Shown here: one piece after another, positions 1-7,928 of the stretch
Layout of the letters: each line of letters starts with the position of its first letter
Numbering within the stretch: position 1 is the first letter of the stretch
From: Streptococcus cristatus
GTDB taxonomy: Bacteria > Bacillota > Bacilli > Lactobacillales > Streptococcaceae
DNA length: 64,000 bases
NCBI RefSeq assembly: GCF_003943505.1
Contig: NZ_RJPS01000001.1
Coordinates: forward strand, 303,895 to 367,894
Direction: 5' to 3'
Position numbers and translations under genes: made by a program
The notes under the pieces: generated by a model
The model's database searches: none
What the model was told of the DNA's origin: nothing
What the model saw: only the letters and a program-made list of their open reading frames with translations

Positions 1-424
1 CGGGCTCAATATGGGTCTGATGATAGCCGTTTTTCTCATAAAAAGCGACCATGCCTTTATCTTGGAAAACCGTACACAAATCCCATTGCGTAATGGTGGA
101 GAATTTCTCCTCAATCAGACTAAGCCCCTCAGAGCCATATCCTTTATTCTGGTACTCAGGCAAAATCGCCACTGTCCCAATCCAGCCTGCTGTCTGTTCA
201 TCATTTGTATTCAAGCGAATAAAGCCCAGAATCTTCTCGGCCTCTTTGACAAAATAATAAAAACTATTGGGCCGCTCGACTAGCTTCCATCGAATCCGCT
301 CACGTTCCTCTAGATAGGGGTCGTATTGATCTTGATATTTCTCATAAACAGCCTTAAAACTCGCTCGCTGAATATCGATAATAGTCTCTAAATCTTCAGC
401 TCCCGCCTGCTCAATATAAATCAT
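1..424 (-). CDS. GNAT family N-acetyltransferase (3' end cut by window edge)
   Basis: Reverse-strand frame beginning MIYIEQAGAEDLETIIDIQ and running off the left edge after about 141 codons. It has the GNAT layout: an N-terminal helix region, a beta strand (KILGFIRL) and the acetyl-CoA-binding signature around VAILPEYQNKGYGSEGL, matching the R/Q-x-x-G-x-G/A motif A, followed by FYEKNGYH. It probably transfers an acetyl group to a small-molecule or protein amine in the cytoplasm; the substrate cannot be read from sequence. Its ATG overlaps the stop of the NUDIX gene (ATGA), so the two are translationally coupled. Confidence 0.85.
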   Translation of the reverse strand, partial: MIYIEQAGAEDLETIIDIQRASFKAVYEKYQDQYDPYLEERERIRWKLVERPNSFYYFVKEAEKILGFIRLNTNDEQTAGWIGTVAILPEYQNKGYGSEGLSLIEEKFSTITQWDLCTVFQDKGMVAFYEKNGYHQTHIEP

Positions 425-873
425 GCTCGCACCTCCAAATAATCTCTCAACCTGCTCTGCAGCTGCGGAATAACCTTTTCATCTGATAAGAACTGGCTCA
501 CATCCATCATCTGATAAGCCTGACCCTCATCGCCAAAGGCAATACTGGCAAAATCTTCCTGAGTGATGGTTCCCACCATAAAAATAGAGGTTTTGTCTGG
601 ATCAAGCATCCCTTGATATTCCTTAGCCCAGACAATATCCACTTCTTCAAGCTTCAAACCAAGCTCTTCAAAAACCTCTCGTTGGACGCATTCAAAAGGC
701 GTCTCCTCACCCTCTCGGCCACCGCCCGGCAACTCCCACATATTGGGCCAAGGAATGGTTGAAATATCGTCTCGCAAGATAGTCAACAGCTTATCATCAC
801 AGAGCAAGGCAATCTTGCAACCAGAAAATTCCATCTGTTTGTGCAGCAAATCTAGTCCTTCTGCATCCGCCAT
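421..873 (-). CDS. NUDIX hydrolase
   Basis: 150-residue protein with a complete NUDIX box: GGGREGEETPFECVQREVFEELGL-type spacing G-x5-E-x7-R-E-V-x-E-E-x-G at about residues 50-72, which binds the metal and hydrolyses a nucleoside diphosphate linked to X. Upstream strands (CKIALLCDDKLLTILRDD) and the downstream AKEYQG segment fit a small MutT-like domain. The substrate is unknown; housecleaning of damaged nucleotides is typical. It lies 9 bp after the DUF3013 gene and overlaps the acetyltransferase start by 4 bp, so the three form one reverse-strand operon. Confidence 0.88.
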   Translation of the reverse strand: MADAEGLDLLHKQMEFSGCKIALLCDDKLLTILRDDISTIPWPNMWELPGGGREGEETPFECVQREVFEELGLKLEEVDIVWAKEYQGMLDPDKTSIFMVGTITQEDFASIAFGDEGQAYQMMDVSQFLSDEKVIPQLQSRLRDYLEVRA

Positions 874-882
874 CAGCGCCTC

Positions 883-1353
883 CTAATACCTCGGATAAGG
901 ATAAAAGTCTGTCTCAGCCAAGTCAGCTCTGCCATTTTCAAAAGCCTCAGCATTCCAAGCCATCTCAAACTCTGCTGCCTCTGGATCTGCTAAAAAGTCC
1001 ATGAGCGCATCAAGGCCAGACTCAGCCGTTTGGGTTAGGAAATCCACGAAATAAGCCAGAAACTCCCTTGACAGCCCCTTCTTCGGCTCATAGGGCAGGG
1101 CAGCCAGATAGTCCTCGGCCTCAAAACGAGACTTGACCGGATTATAGAAAAGCACAGCTTCCTCAAAGTAAATATCCTCTGCCGAGGCATTACCCTCAGC
1201 ATCAACCGTCTCAATACCGCCGGGATTTTGCACCTCAAGGAGGAAGGCCACTTCCACTGCGTGATTCTTCTTGTCCCAGTTTATCTCATAGTCAAAAGGA
1301 AAGCTCTTCCCCATTTCCTCGTCCAATATCTCTAAAAAACCGTACTTAGCCAT
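883..1353 (-). CDS. DUF3013 family protein
   Basis: 156-residue acidic soluble protein (MAKYGFLEILDEEMGKSFPFDYEINWDKK...) that I recognise as the streptococcal/lactobacillal DUF3013 family; the length is usual. No catalytic motif, signal peptide or membrane segment is visible, so function is unknown. It is the first gene of a reverse-strand operon with the NUDIX hydrolase and acetyltransferase, and it is divergent from rarA across an 87-bp gap holding promoter-like TATAAT/TATTAT sequences usable in both directions. Confidence 0.8.
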   Translation of the reverse strand: MAKYGFLEILDEEMGKSFPFDYEINWDKKNHAVEVAFLLEVQNPGGIETVDAEGNASAEDIYFEEAVLFYNPVKSRFEAEDYLAALPYEPKKGLSREFLAYFVDFLTQTAESGLDALMDFLADPEAAEFEMAWNAEAFENGRADLAETDFYPYPRY

Positions 1354-1368
1354 GATTTCCTCTTTTCA

Positions 1369-1395
1369 TTGTGATAAAATATTACTATCTATAAT
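1369..1395 (+). promoter_or_regulatory. Probable rarA promoter
   Basis: TTGTGA (1369-1374) and TATAAT (1390-1395) separated by 15 bp, 45 bp before the rarA ATG. The reverse complement of the same stretch (TATTAT) may serve the divergent DUF3013 operon. The spacing is short, so this is a moderate call. Confidence 0.45.
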
Positions 1396-1440
1396 AGTAA
1401 CACAAAAAGCCAAGAAAAACACTTGCAGAAAGGAAATCTT

Positions 1441-2709
1441 ATGCCAGAAAACCTCGCCCTGCGCATGCGGCCAACCAGCATTGATCAGATCATCGGCCAG
1501 CAACATCTGGTCGGACCCGGGAAAATCATCCGCCGCATGGTTGAAGCCAACCGCCTGTCCTCGATGATTCTATATGGACCACCCGGCATCGGCAAAACCT
1601 CCATCGCCTCGGCTATTGCCGGCACAACCAAGTTTGCCTTTCGGACCTTTAACGCCACCGTAGATAGCAAGAAACGCCTGCAAGAGATCGCTGAAGAAGC
1701 GAAATTTTCCGGCGGACTGGTGCTCCTGCTAGACGAGATTCACCGTCTGGACAAGACCAAGCAAGATTTCCTGCTGCCACTATTAGAAAGTGGGCTGGTT
1801 ATTATGATTGGGGCGACGACAGAAAATCCTTTCTTTTCTGTCACCCCTGCTATTCGAAGCCGGGTCCAGATATTTGAGCTTGAGCCCCTCAGCAACGACG
1901 ACATTCGGACAGCCATCCAGCTAGCCTTGACGGATAAGGAACGAGGATTTGATTTCCCAGTGGAGCTAGATGATGAAGCTCTGGACTTCATTGCTATCTC
2001 TACCAATGGAGATTTGCGCTCCGCCTATAACTCGCTGGATTTAGCGGTGCTTTCTACCCCAGAAAATGACAAGGGCATCCGCCACATTACTCTTGATGTC
2101 ATGGAAAACAGCCTGCAAAAGAGCTACATCACCATGGATAAGGACGGAGACGGCCATTACGATGTCCTCTCTGCCCTGCAGAAGTCCATCCGTGGCTCTG
2201 ATGTCAATGCCAGCCTCCACTACGCAGCTCGGCTCATTGAGGCAGGAGACCTGCCTAGCCTAGCTCGACGCTTGACCGTTATCGCTTACGAGGATATTGG
2301 TCTGGCAAATCCTGACGCCCAAGTCCATACCGTTACAGCTCTAGAAGCAGCTCAGCGGATCGGCTTTCCTGAAGCTCGTATCCTTATTGCCAATATTGTT
2401 ATTGATCTGGCTCTGTCGCCCAAGTCCAACTCAGCCTATGTGGCCATGGACAAGGCCCTAGCTGACCTACGGAAGAATGGAAACTTACCCATTCCCCGCC
2501 ACTTACGCGACGGCCACTATGCCGGCAGCAAGGAATTGGGCAACGCACAGGACTATCTCTACCCTCACTCCTATCCTGGCAATTGGGTCAAGCAAGACTA
2601 TCTTCCTGACAAGATAAGGGATGCCAATTATTTCACTCCCAATGAAAATGGCAAATACGAGCGAGCCCTTGGAATGACCAAGAATAAGATTGATGACTTA
2701 AAAAAATGA
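1441..2709 (+). CDS. rarA: Replication-associated recombination protein A (RarA/MgsA), AAA+ ATPase
   Basis: 422-residue AAA+ clamp-loader-like ATPase acting at stalled replication forks. Walker A is GPPGIGKTSIA near residue 45, Walker B is LLLDEIHRLDK near residue 100, and sensor 1 and an arginine finger are in GATTENPFFSVTPAIRSR. The C-terminal half has the conserved YEDIGLANP and YPHSYPGNWVKQ segments of the RarA/WRNIP1 family. I chose ATG 1441 over TTG 1423 because AAAGGAA sits 7 nt upstream and the length then matches the family. 6S RNA follows it; B. subtilis also has a 6S gene beside rarA, which supports both calls. Confidence 0.95.
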   Translation: MPENLALRMRPTSIDQIIGQQHLVGPGKIIRRMVEANRLSSMILYGPPGIGKTSIASAIAGTTKFAFRTFNATVDSKKRLQEIAEEAKFSGGLVLLLDEIHRLDKTKQDFLLPLLESGLVIMIGATTENPFFSVTPAIRSRVQIFELEPLSNDDIRTAIQLALTDKERGFDFPVELDDEALDFIAISTNGDLRSAYNSLDLAVLSTPENDKGIRHITLDVMENSLQKSYITMDKDGDGHYDVLSALQKSIRGSDVNASLHYAARLIEAGDLPSLARRLTVIAYEDIGLANPDAQVHTVTALEAAQRIGFPEARILIANIVIDLALSPKSNSAYVAMDKALADLRKNGNLPIPRHLRDGHYAGSKELGNAQDYLYPHSYPGNWVKQDYLPDKIRDANYFTPNENGKYERALGMTKNKIDDLKK

Positions 2710-2777
2710 TGGCATCGTTTGCAAAAAATCACATTTTTCTCTTGAATTTTTCAAAATTTATGGTATTATAATTATAG

Positions 2778-2970
2778 AAACGCTGTGGTGTACGACTTCA
2801 CACTTAAGTGTTGACCGACTATTTTTTGTATTATTAGGGAAACAAAAGACTTCTAACAGCGTGCAAGCCGTGTCACGCGGAAGCAGCTTCAGTTAGAGCG
2901 AGTTGCCCACCTGCTTAATTGCGCGGGTTCAATACAAATCGTGAAGGTCCGGCACCAATACAGCTTTTTC
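2778..2970 (+). ncRNA. ssrS: 6S RNA (RNA polymerase regulator)
   Basis: A promoter (TATTAT/TATAAT at 2764-2772, TTGAAT at 2742) precedes a roughly 190-nt transcribed region whose ends pair. GCTGT-GGTG near 2782 is complementary to CACC-ATACAGC near 2952-2964 with a small bulge, and a long internal region can form the open-complex-like bubble of 6S RNA. A T-rich tail at 2964-2970 follows. Location directly after rarA and before a tRNA gene is typical. Identified by structure and synteny only; exact ends are estimates. Confidence 0.8.
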
Positions 2971-2974
2971 TCTT

Positions 2975-3047
2975 GCCTCCTTAGCTCAGTTGGTAGAGCA
3001 GTAGACTCTTAATCTATGGGTCGCAGGTTCGAGCCCTGCAGGGGGCA
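2975..3047 (+). tRNA. tRNA-Lys (anticodon CTT)
   Basis: 73-nt cloverleaf. The acceptor GCCTCCT pairs with AGGGGGC, the anticodon stem GTAGA/TCTAT is fully paired (one G-U) with loop CTCTTAA, and the T arm is GCAGG-TTCGAGC-CCTGC. The discriminator is A and CCA is not encoded. Its 3' end is repeated three more times within 6.4 kb, marking it as an integration target. Confidence 0.97.
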
Positions 3048-3061
3048 TAGAAAGTATGACT

Positions 3062-3090
3062 AAGAAAGCCTATTCTGTAGGCTTTTTTAC
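3062..3090 (+). terminator. Terminator after tRNA-Lys
   Basis: AAGCCTA-ttctg-TAGGCTT hairpin followed by a T run, ending the 6S/tRNA-Lys transcription region. Confidence 0.75.
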
Positions 3091-3135
3091 TTGCTCTGAA
3101 ATCATTCTGCCCCATCATTTGCCCCACATTTTTTA

Positions 3136-3783
3136 TTAGCAATCTTTCCAAACATCTCTTATTTGATTAAATTCTTCAAAAATTTTCTCTTCTAAAGTGT
3201 ATCCATACACTTCTACTAACATCGAAATATCTCTATGCCCTAAAATTTTTGCAATAACTCCAAGGTCAAATCCTTTGTGCCAGAGGTAGCTTCCATAGGT
3301 GTGGCGTGCTCCTTTTGTCGTGATAATTGGATAAATGTTCAACTCATTTAAGAGAACACTCAAAGCTTTATTGACACTTGCAATATCTGGAACTGAATGA
3401 ATATATCCAAAATGTTGAAAGATCATCCGATATCGATTTTTGATTCCTAACTCCATGTTTGCTCTTTCTTGCTCCGTTTGTAAAAGGCGCAAAATTTTGA
3501 TACATTCCTCGTCTATTGGGACTATCCGAATAGACGTTTTATTTTTTGGTGGAACAAACTTATGGGATAGTGTATTATACCTCCTGTACGTTTTTAACAA
3601 TCCTCTGTCAAAATCAACCTCATTCCAAGTTAATGCTACTAACTCTCCAAATCTCATACCTGTTTTTAACAAAAAATAGAGGATATAAGGAACAATTGAA
3701 CGTTGGTAATCAAATTTTCTCTTTACTGCTAAAAGTAAATCCAGATAGTCCTTTTCTGTATGTAAATATTTCTCTTCTGTCAT
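3136..3783 (-). pseudogene. int: Tyrosine recombinase/integrase, N-terminally truncated
   Basis: 215-residue frame covering only the catalytic domain of a phage/ICE-type tyrosine integrase. Visible are the first Arg in TGMRFGELVALTW, the KGARHTYGS box, LGHRD and the nucleophile Tyr in VEVYGYT. Full-length relatives are about 370-400 residues; an in-frame TGA about 60 nt upstream of the first ATG removes the AP2-like and core-binding domains. The first His of the H-x-x-R box appears to be Lys here. It points towards the tRNA-Lys 3' end 88 bp away, the normal orientation of an integrase beside its attachment site. Probably a relic that cannot integrate by itself. Confidence 0.8.
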
Positions 3784-3875
3784 CTGTTGTTCTTTGGATG
3801 AAAATAATTTGCTGTATGAGGGCGATTTTCTTTTTGTAAGTCAGACTGAAACTTCCAAATTGTTTATTTATTTTA

Positions 3876-3904
3876 TTGACATTTTCTATAAAAATAAGTA
3901 CAAT
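3876..3904 (+). promoter_or_regulatory. Promoter of the HdeD-like gene
   Basis: Consensus TTGACA (3876-3881), 17-bp spacer, TACAAT (3899-3904), 45 bp before the ATG, which is preceded by AGAGGG. Confidence 0.8.
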
Positions 3905-3948
3905 AGTTTTATTAGCAAACTATACTATACTATATAGAGGGTATTGAA

Positions 3949-4464
3949 ATGAAATTTTCTAATCGTTTACTGCTATTCCTTGCAGGAGTTGTTTTTGTCC
4001 TTTTAGGACTTTTCCTATTTACAAACCCAGTAGCTAATCTTGTTGCTTACAGCTGGTGGATTGCATTTGGTTTACTGGTTTCTTCTATAGCAGCTATTTT
4101 AGGCTATTTCTCTGTACCAAAAGAGCTTCGCTCACCAGCTCATCTTTTCCAAGGGATTGTTAATCTTCTCTTAGCTCTTTACCTCGTTGCCTATGGCTTT
4201 GTGACGCTGCCAGTTGTCATTCCAACTATTTTAGGAATTTGGTTAATTGTAGAAGCCATTATAGTTTTCTTTAAAGGCAATCGTCTGGGATTGATTTTCC
4301 CTATTATTGGCAACCATATCATGTGGATAGCGTTGCTTGCATTTTTACTAGGTCTAGTGATTTTGTTCAATCCAGTAGCTACAAGTGTCTTTGTCGTTTA
4401 TGTCGTTGCCTTTGCATTTTTAATTGTTGGTTTCACCTATATCCTTGATGCCTTTCGTAAATAA
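3949..4464 (+). CDS. HdeD/DUF308-like small multipass membrane protein
   Basis: 171 residues, almost entirely hydrophobic, with about six transmembrane helices in two similar halves: MKFSNRLLLFLAGVVFVLLG... and ...HIMWIALLAFLLGLVILFNP, each ending in an F/L-x-NPVA turn. This repeat of G-hhhL-G-hhh-hxNP is characteristic of the HdeD/DUF308 family, linked in enterobacteria to acid resistance; the role in streptococci is not established. It has its own consensus promoter and lies inside the relic tRNA-Lys island. The same type of domain recurs in the protein encoded at 5837-7126. Confidence 0.75.
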   Translation: MKFSNRLLLFLAGVVFVLLGLFLFTNPVANLVAYSWWIAFGLLVSSIAAILGYFSVPKELRSPAHLFQGIVNLLLALYLVAYGFVTLPVVIPTILGIWLIVEAIIVFFKGNRLGLIFPIIGNHIMWIALLAFLLGLVILFNPVATSVFVVYVVAFAFLIVGFTYILDAFRK

Positions 4465-4526
4465 TCTAGCTGCCATTTTGGGCATATTAAAATAGCTGGG
4501 AAGTTACATTCTCAGCTTTTTCTGTT

Positions 4527-4599
4527 GCCTCCTTAGCTCAGTTGGTAGAGCAGTAGACTCTTAAGCTATGGGGCGCAGGTTCGAGCCCTGCAGGGGGCA
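4527..4599 (+). tRNA. Second tRNA-Lys copy (CTT), slightly degenerate
   Basis: 73 nt, identical to the copy at 2975-3047 except for changes at the anticodon-stem 3' strand and the variable loop. GTAGA now faces GCTAT, leaving an A-G mismatch at the base pair closing the loop. The preceding ten or so bases (CAGCTTTTTCTxTT) also match the 6S RNA tail before the first copy, so the duplication extends upstream of the tRNA. It may be functional, or a duplicated attachment site. Confidence 0.75.
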
Positions 4600-4618
4600 C
4601 ATCTAAATCAACAGAAAT

Positions 4619-4645
4619 AAGCCTTGAAACCAAGGCTTTTTTTAA
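4619..4645 (+). terminator. Terminator after second tRNA-Lys
   Basis: AAGCCTTG-aaac-CAAGGCTT hairpin plus T run. The same hairpin, with small changes, follows the attachment-like sites at 7683 and 9386. Confidence 0.75.
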
Positions 4646-4739
4646 CGTCTAATAGCTTTTTGTAGAAAAGTATTTAAAAATAAAAGAGAAGAGAATCTCT
4701 CACTCTCTTCTCAGTATATCTTATTAAATTTAGTTTTTC

Positions 4740-5827
4740 TTAATCTAGCTGATTTTCCTTTGCAACGACAAATTCCTTAACCAATCGATAGATAACAGCA
4801 AATATCGGTGTAAAGAATATCATCCCAAGTAAGCCAAAGAGATTGCCTCCAATACTAGCAGCCGCAAGCGTGAAAATAGCTGGCAAACCAATAGACTGAC
4901 CTACAACTCTAGGATAAATAAGGTTTCCTTCAATCAGCTGTATAACTTGATATAGAAGAAGAGAAAGTAAGGCTTGAGTAGGACTCACTGTGAAGATAAA
5001 AATCGCTCCCACAACACAAGCAATCATAGGCCCTACATAAGGAATGAACGATAGCACTCCTGCAAAGATACCTGTCATTACTCCATAGGGTATCCCAAAC
5101 ACGCTGTAACCAACCGCTATCATAACTCCTATGATAACTGCTTCAATCAGCTGACTCATCAAAAATTGGTCATAAGTCTCTAGTGCTACTTGTCCAATGT
5201 AAGTCAACTTTATCACCACCTTCTCTGGAAGAAAAACTTTTAGAAGTCGACTCGTCATCGCTGCCAAATGTTCCTTACTGGATAAAAATGAAAAGGTGAA
5301 GACTATAATCAAAAAGGCATTCATCAAACTTGAAAAAATATTGCCGATATTACTAGTCAGACCTGATAAAAAACCTATCAAAGCTTGGCTAATAGAACTA
5401 GATTGTCCCTGTATGCCTGATACGATAGTTGACAACATGTCTTTGGTTACAAATTCCGAGCTGCCTAGCAATTTCCCAAGTTGAGTAAGGACTGTTGAAA
5501 GGACTGTTCCCAGCTGACTAATAGTCTGGGCTAGGGTTGGCAGCACCAAAACCAAAAGAGCAATCACGATTAAGATAAGAGCTAGGAAAACAAGTACCAT
5601 GGCAATCGGACGACGCAACTCTGCCTTTACCTTCAATTAACTAAGTACTGTTCAATTTTTTTCATAGGAACATTAAGCACAAAAGCAATAACAGCACCAT
5701 AAATCAAGGTTGATATTACATCAAAGAGAGAGATTGCTCCTGATATAAAGCTCGATGCATTCAGAATTACAAGAGCAACCAGCCCTATAAAAAGTATTAA
5801 CGGGGTGTATTTTTTTACTAAGTTCAT
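4740..5827 (-). pseudogene. AI-2E family transporter, split by a frameshift
   Basis: Two adjacent reverse-strand frames make one protein. Residues 1-64 (5827-5633, MNLVKKYTPLILFIGLVALVIL...) carry the first two membrane helices. The remaining 298 residues (5636-4740) carry the rest, including the family-typical SFIPYVGPMIACVVGAIF and NLIYPRVVGQSIGLPAIFTLAAA segments. The first frame stops at AAT-TGA and the second resumes one base back. Joined length is about 362, normal for the family of putative exporters/permeases. A one-base deletion is the simple explanation; a sequencing error or coupled two-part translation (TTG start at 5636) is possible. It lies 9 bp after the gene at 5837-7126, probably in one operon. 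Confidence 0.75.
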
Positions 5828-5836
5828 AAATTCTCC

Positions 5837-7126
5837 TTAATAAACATGTTTAGATACGACTATACTATTTGGTTTTTCAAACTCTCGATTAAGGTAGGCT
5901 TGGTAAGTTCCTGGAGCGATAAATCCTTTGGGTGAGAGGATATCGGTGCCAGCCTGACCGACTATGGTATCAGCCAAGAGCACACAGTTTGTAGATAAGA
6001 CAAAGTAGGATTTAAACTTAGATTTGATAAATTTATAAAGTTCCCCATCTGTCTCATGTCTGATTTTATAAGCGTAGGTGTAGTCTTCCTTACCATCACC
6101 TGTCATGATTTTATCTGCACTTGGCTCCCATGGAATCGTCAGTTGTTTCAATTCAGCCAACTTTTTCTGAACTGCTTTTTCCATTTCAGGCGTCAAATCT
6201 ATCCCATAACCAAAAAGCGTTTTTTGACTCTCACGTTTACATAGGTCAATGTACTTGTCACGATCACAGAAATATAAGACACCATCTCCTACCATGCCAA
6301 ATAAGGTCTCAGAAGACGGATCATAGTTGCCATAAGAAATAACACGGCCTTGATAGCAGATATCCACATGACCAATTGCCGAAAACAGAGAGGTCTCAGC
6401 TGTATGAACAAAAATTTCAAGCTCCGCTGTCTTACCAGACTTCACCATTCCAAGATGGATATCCTCTCTCTCATCAGCATTTTCCTGCATGAATTTGTTG
6501 ATTTTTGCTAAAGTACTTGCAGGGATGAGAGCGGCTAGGACAATAGGTAAGCTCATTCTTACACGACGTTTGAGATGGTTTTTCCCAATTTCCTCCTCAA
6601 ACAAGAAACCATCACGGATATTGGACACACCATAAAGGAAAAAATAAGCCCCTAATACAAAGAGTTGAAAGACAGAATTTCCTGTAGAGGACAAAAGACT
6701 AGTCCCACCAAGAAAAACTAGTACGAGTCCATCTAGTAAGAGACGAAAACGAGGTCGAATTTTGTTTTTGCGGTAGAGAACATAGGTGACAAGGTTAATA
6801 CTAGCATGAAAAATCTGATAAACTCCAATCACAAGAGCCAGAACATAAATCGGTATATCAGTCGCAAGATTAGAACCTAGCAAATATCCCAGCACTAACA
6901 ATTTAACCAGTGCAACTCCCAAGGTATCCGTTGACTGGCTTTTTTTGAAAACTCTTAATAGCAAATCTACGACCGTTGCTATCCAAGCTAAAAACAGAAC
7001 CAGGCGAATAACTGTTACTGGCAACCAAGTCCCCGTGACCATCAAGATGAGACCTAGCAGAACAAACAAGAACCCCTGAGCAAGTAATTTCTTACCTGTC
7101 AGACCTAAAGATAGAATTTTCGCCAT
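5837..7126 (-). CDS. HdeD-like membrane domain fused to a permuted papain-like (NlpC/P60/LRAT-type) domain
   Basis: 429 residues. About residues 1-205 contain six to eight hydrophobic helices resembling HdeD/DUF308 (GFLFVLLGLILMVTGTWLP, LVFLGGTSLL). Residues about 230-429 form a soluble domain with GHVDI (His253), a YGNYD turn and STNCVLLAD (Asn380-Cys381). His first and an NC motif late is the order in circularly permuted papain-like hydrolases such as LRAT, DUF830 and YiiX; that assignment is inference. The ATG at 7126 is chosen because GAAAGG lies 7 nt upstream; longer TTG starts lack this. It is followed at 9 bp by the AI-2E transporter gene. Function unknown, possibly lipid or cell-envelope amide/ester chemistry. 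Confidence 0.6.
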   Translation of the reverse strand: MAKILSLGLTGKKLLAQGFLFVLLGLILMVTGTWLPVTVIRLVLFLAWIATVVDLLLRVFKKSQSTDTLGVALVKLLVLGYLLGSNLATDIPIYVLALVIGVYQIFHASINLVTYVLYRKNKIRPRFRLLLDGLVLVFLGGTSLLSSTGNSVFQLFVLGAYFFLYGVSNIRDGFLFEEEIGKNHLKRRVRMSLPIVLAALIPASTLAKINKFMQENADEREDIHLGMVKSGKTAELEIFVHTAETSLFSAIGHVDICYQGRVISYGNYDPSSETLFGMVGDGVLYFCDRDKYIDLCKRESQKTLFGYGIDLTPEMEKAVQKKLAELKQLTIPWEPSADKIMTGDGKEDYTYAYKIRHETDGELYKFIKSKFKSYFVLSTNCVLLADTIVGQAGTDILSPKGFIAPGTYQAYLNREFEKPNSIVVSKHVY

Positions 7127-7144
7127 ATAAAAACCTTTCAACAA

Positions 7145-7548
7145 TAAAAATTAAACACTCCGATTAAACTGACTAGTAAATAGCCAACACTACAAACAGC
7201 CTGTGCCAGCAACATATGGTGACTAGAAATGACTGTAATAATGTCACCATCTTGTCTTATGCACTTCTAAAATTTGTTATATTGATTAGAAACCAGAGCT
7301 TATAAAAACTAGCTAAACTCGAGAGATAGACACAATTGCGACGAAAAAATGTATAACCAATTCAACTTGTTAAGGTAAGAAAGCATTATTTCCAATCTAT
7401 TAATTATTCATCTATTACCTATTATGACACAATATTCCCTATAGTTCAACTTTTTACTTGTTTTTATATTACACGGACTAAAAAGTTTTCAACAGTTGAT
7501 TGCATTTGTTTTAATAAGTTTTAACCTTTCTTGGTTAGATAAAAAAAG
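7145..7548. other. Intergenic AT-rich stretch with no recognised gene
   Basis: Upstream region of the reverse-strand membrane protein gene. I see no frame with coding character and no RNA signature; it presumably holds that gene's promoter. Confidence 0.4.
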
Positions 7549-7579
7549 AACCATACAGTTTAGAATCTGTATGGTTTTT
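7548..7579 (+). terminator. Hairpin terminator in the relic island
   Basis: AACCATACAG-tttagaat-CTGTATGGTT followed by TTTTG. Confidence 0.6.
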
Positions 7580-7733
7580 GCCCCACTTTTGTCCCATTTT
7601 TAAATCATGACATTGAAAATACCTAAAATCACTTATATTTCAATATTTTTAATTGCTCTCAATATGAAAGTCCTTTCCAAATCCCTGTAGGGGGCATCTA
7701 AATCAACAGGAAAAAGCCTTGGAATCAAGGCTT
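7575..7733 (+). repeat. Direct repeat with tRNA-Lys 3' end (attachment-site relic, inner copy)
   Basis: Begins GCCCCACTTTTG, contains TGACATTGAAAATACC, and ends in a copy of the tRNA-Lys 3' terminus (7683-7696, CCCTGTAGGGGGCA, one mismatch) followed by ATCTAAATCAACAG and an AAGCCTTGG hairpin. It closely resembles 9263-9438. The bases after the tRNA fragment match those after the second tRNA copy (4600-4614), pairing these two as left and right ends of one former element. Confidence 0.7.
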
Positions 7734-7780
7734 TTTTGTGTAGTCTTAGCACTAAAAAACGATAGAAAAAACACCCCTTC

Positions 7781-7835
7781 TGAACTGCACCCCAAAAGTT
7801 AGACAGAAAAAACCTAACTTTTGTGGCGCAGTTCA
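7781..7835. mobile_element. Back-to-back IS3-like terminal inverted repeats
   Basis: TGAACTGCACCCCAAAAGTT at the left and its inverted copy at the right match over 20 of 22 positions, separated by only about 11 bp. The motif resembles the ends of streptococcal IS3-family (IS150/IS861-like) elements as I remember them. This looks like an internally deleted IS or minimal inverted-repeat remnant. A 70-codon frame crossing it (7633-7845, reverse) is not a real gene. Confidence 0.55.
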
Positions 7836-7928
7836 TTCGCGTCACATGAAGTTATTTAAGCATCTCCTTTTTTTTATTACCATTTTCTGTTATAATAAAT
7901 TGTACTTCTAAAATAGAAAGGTCTTAAG

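Noticed and set aside
1423..1440. TTG start six codons upstream for rarA
   Set aside because: The ribosome binding site AAAGGAA lies within these codons, so the ATG at 1441 is the start.
7633..7845. 70-codon reverse frame across the IS3-like repeats
   Set aside because: It crosses an attachment-site relic and two inverted repeats; no protein family and no ribosome site.
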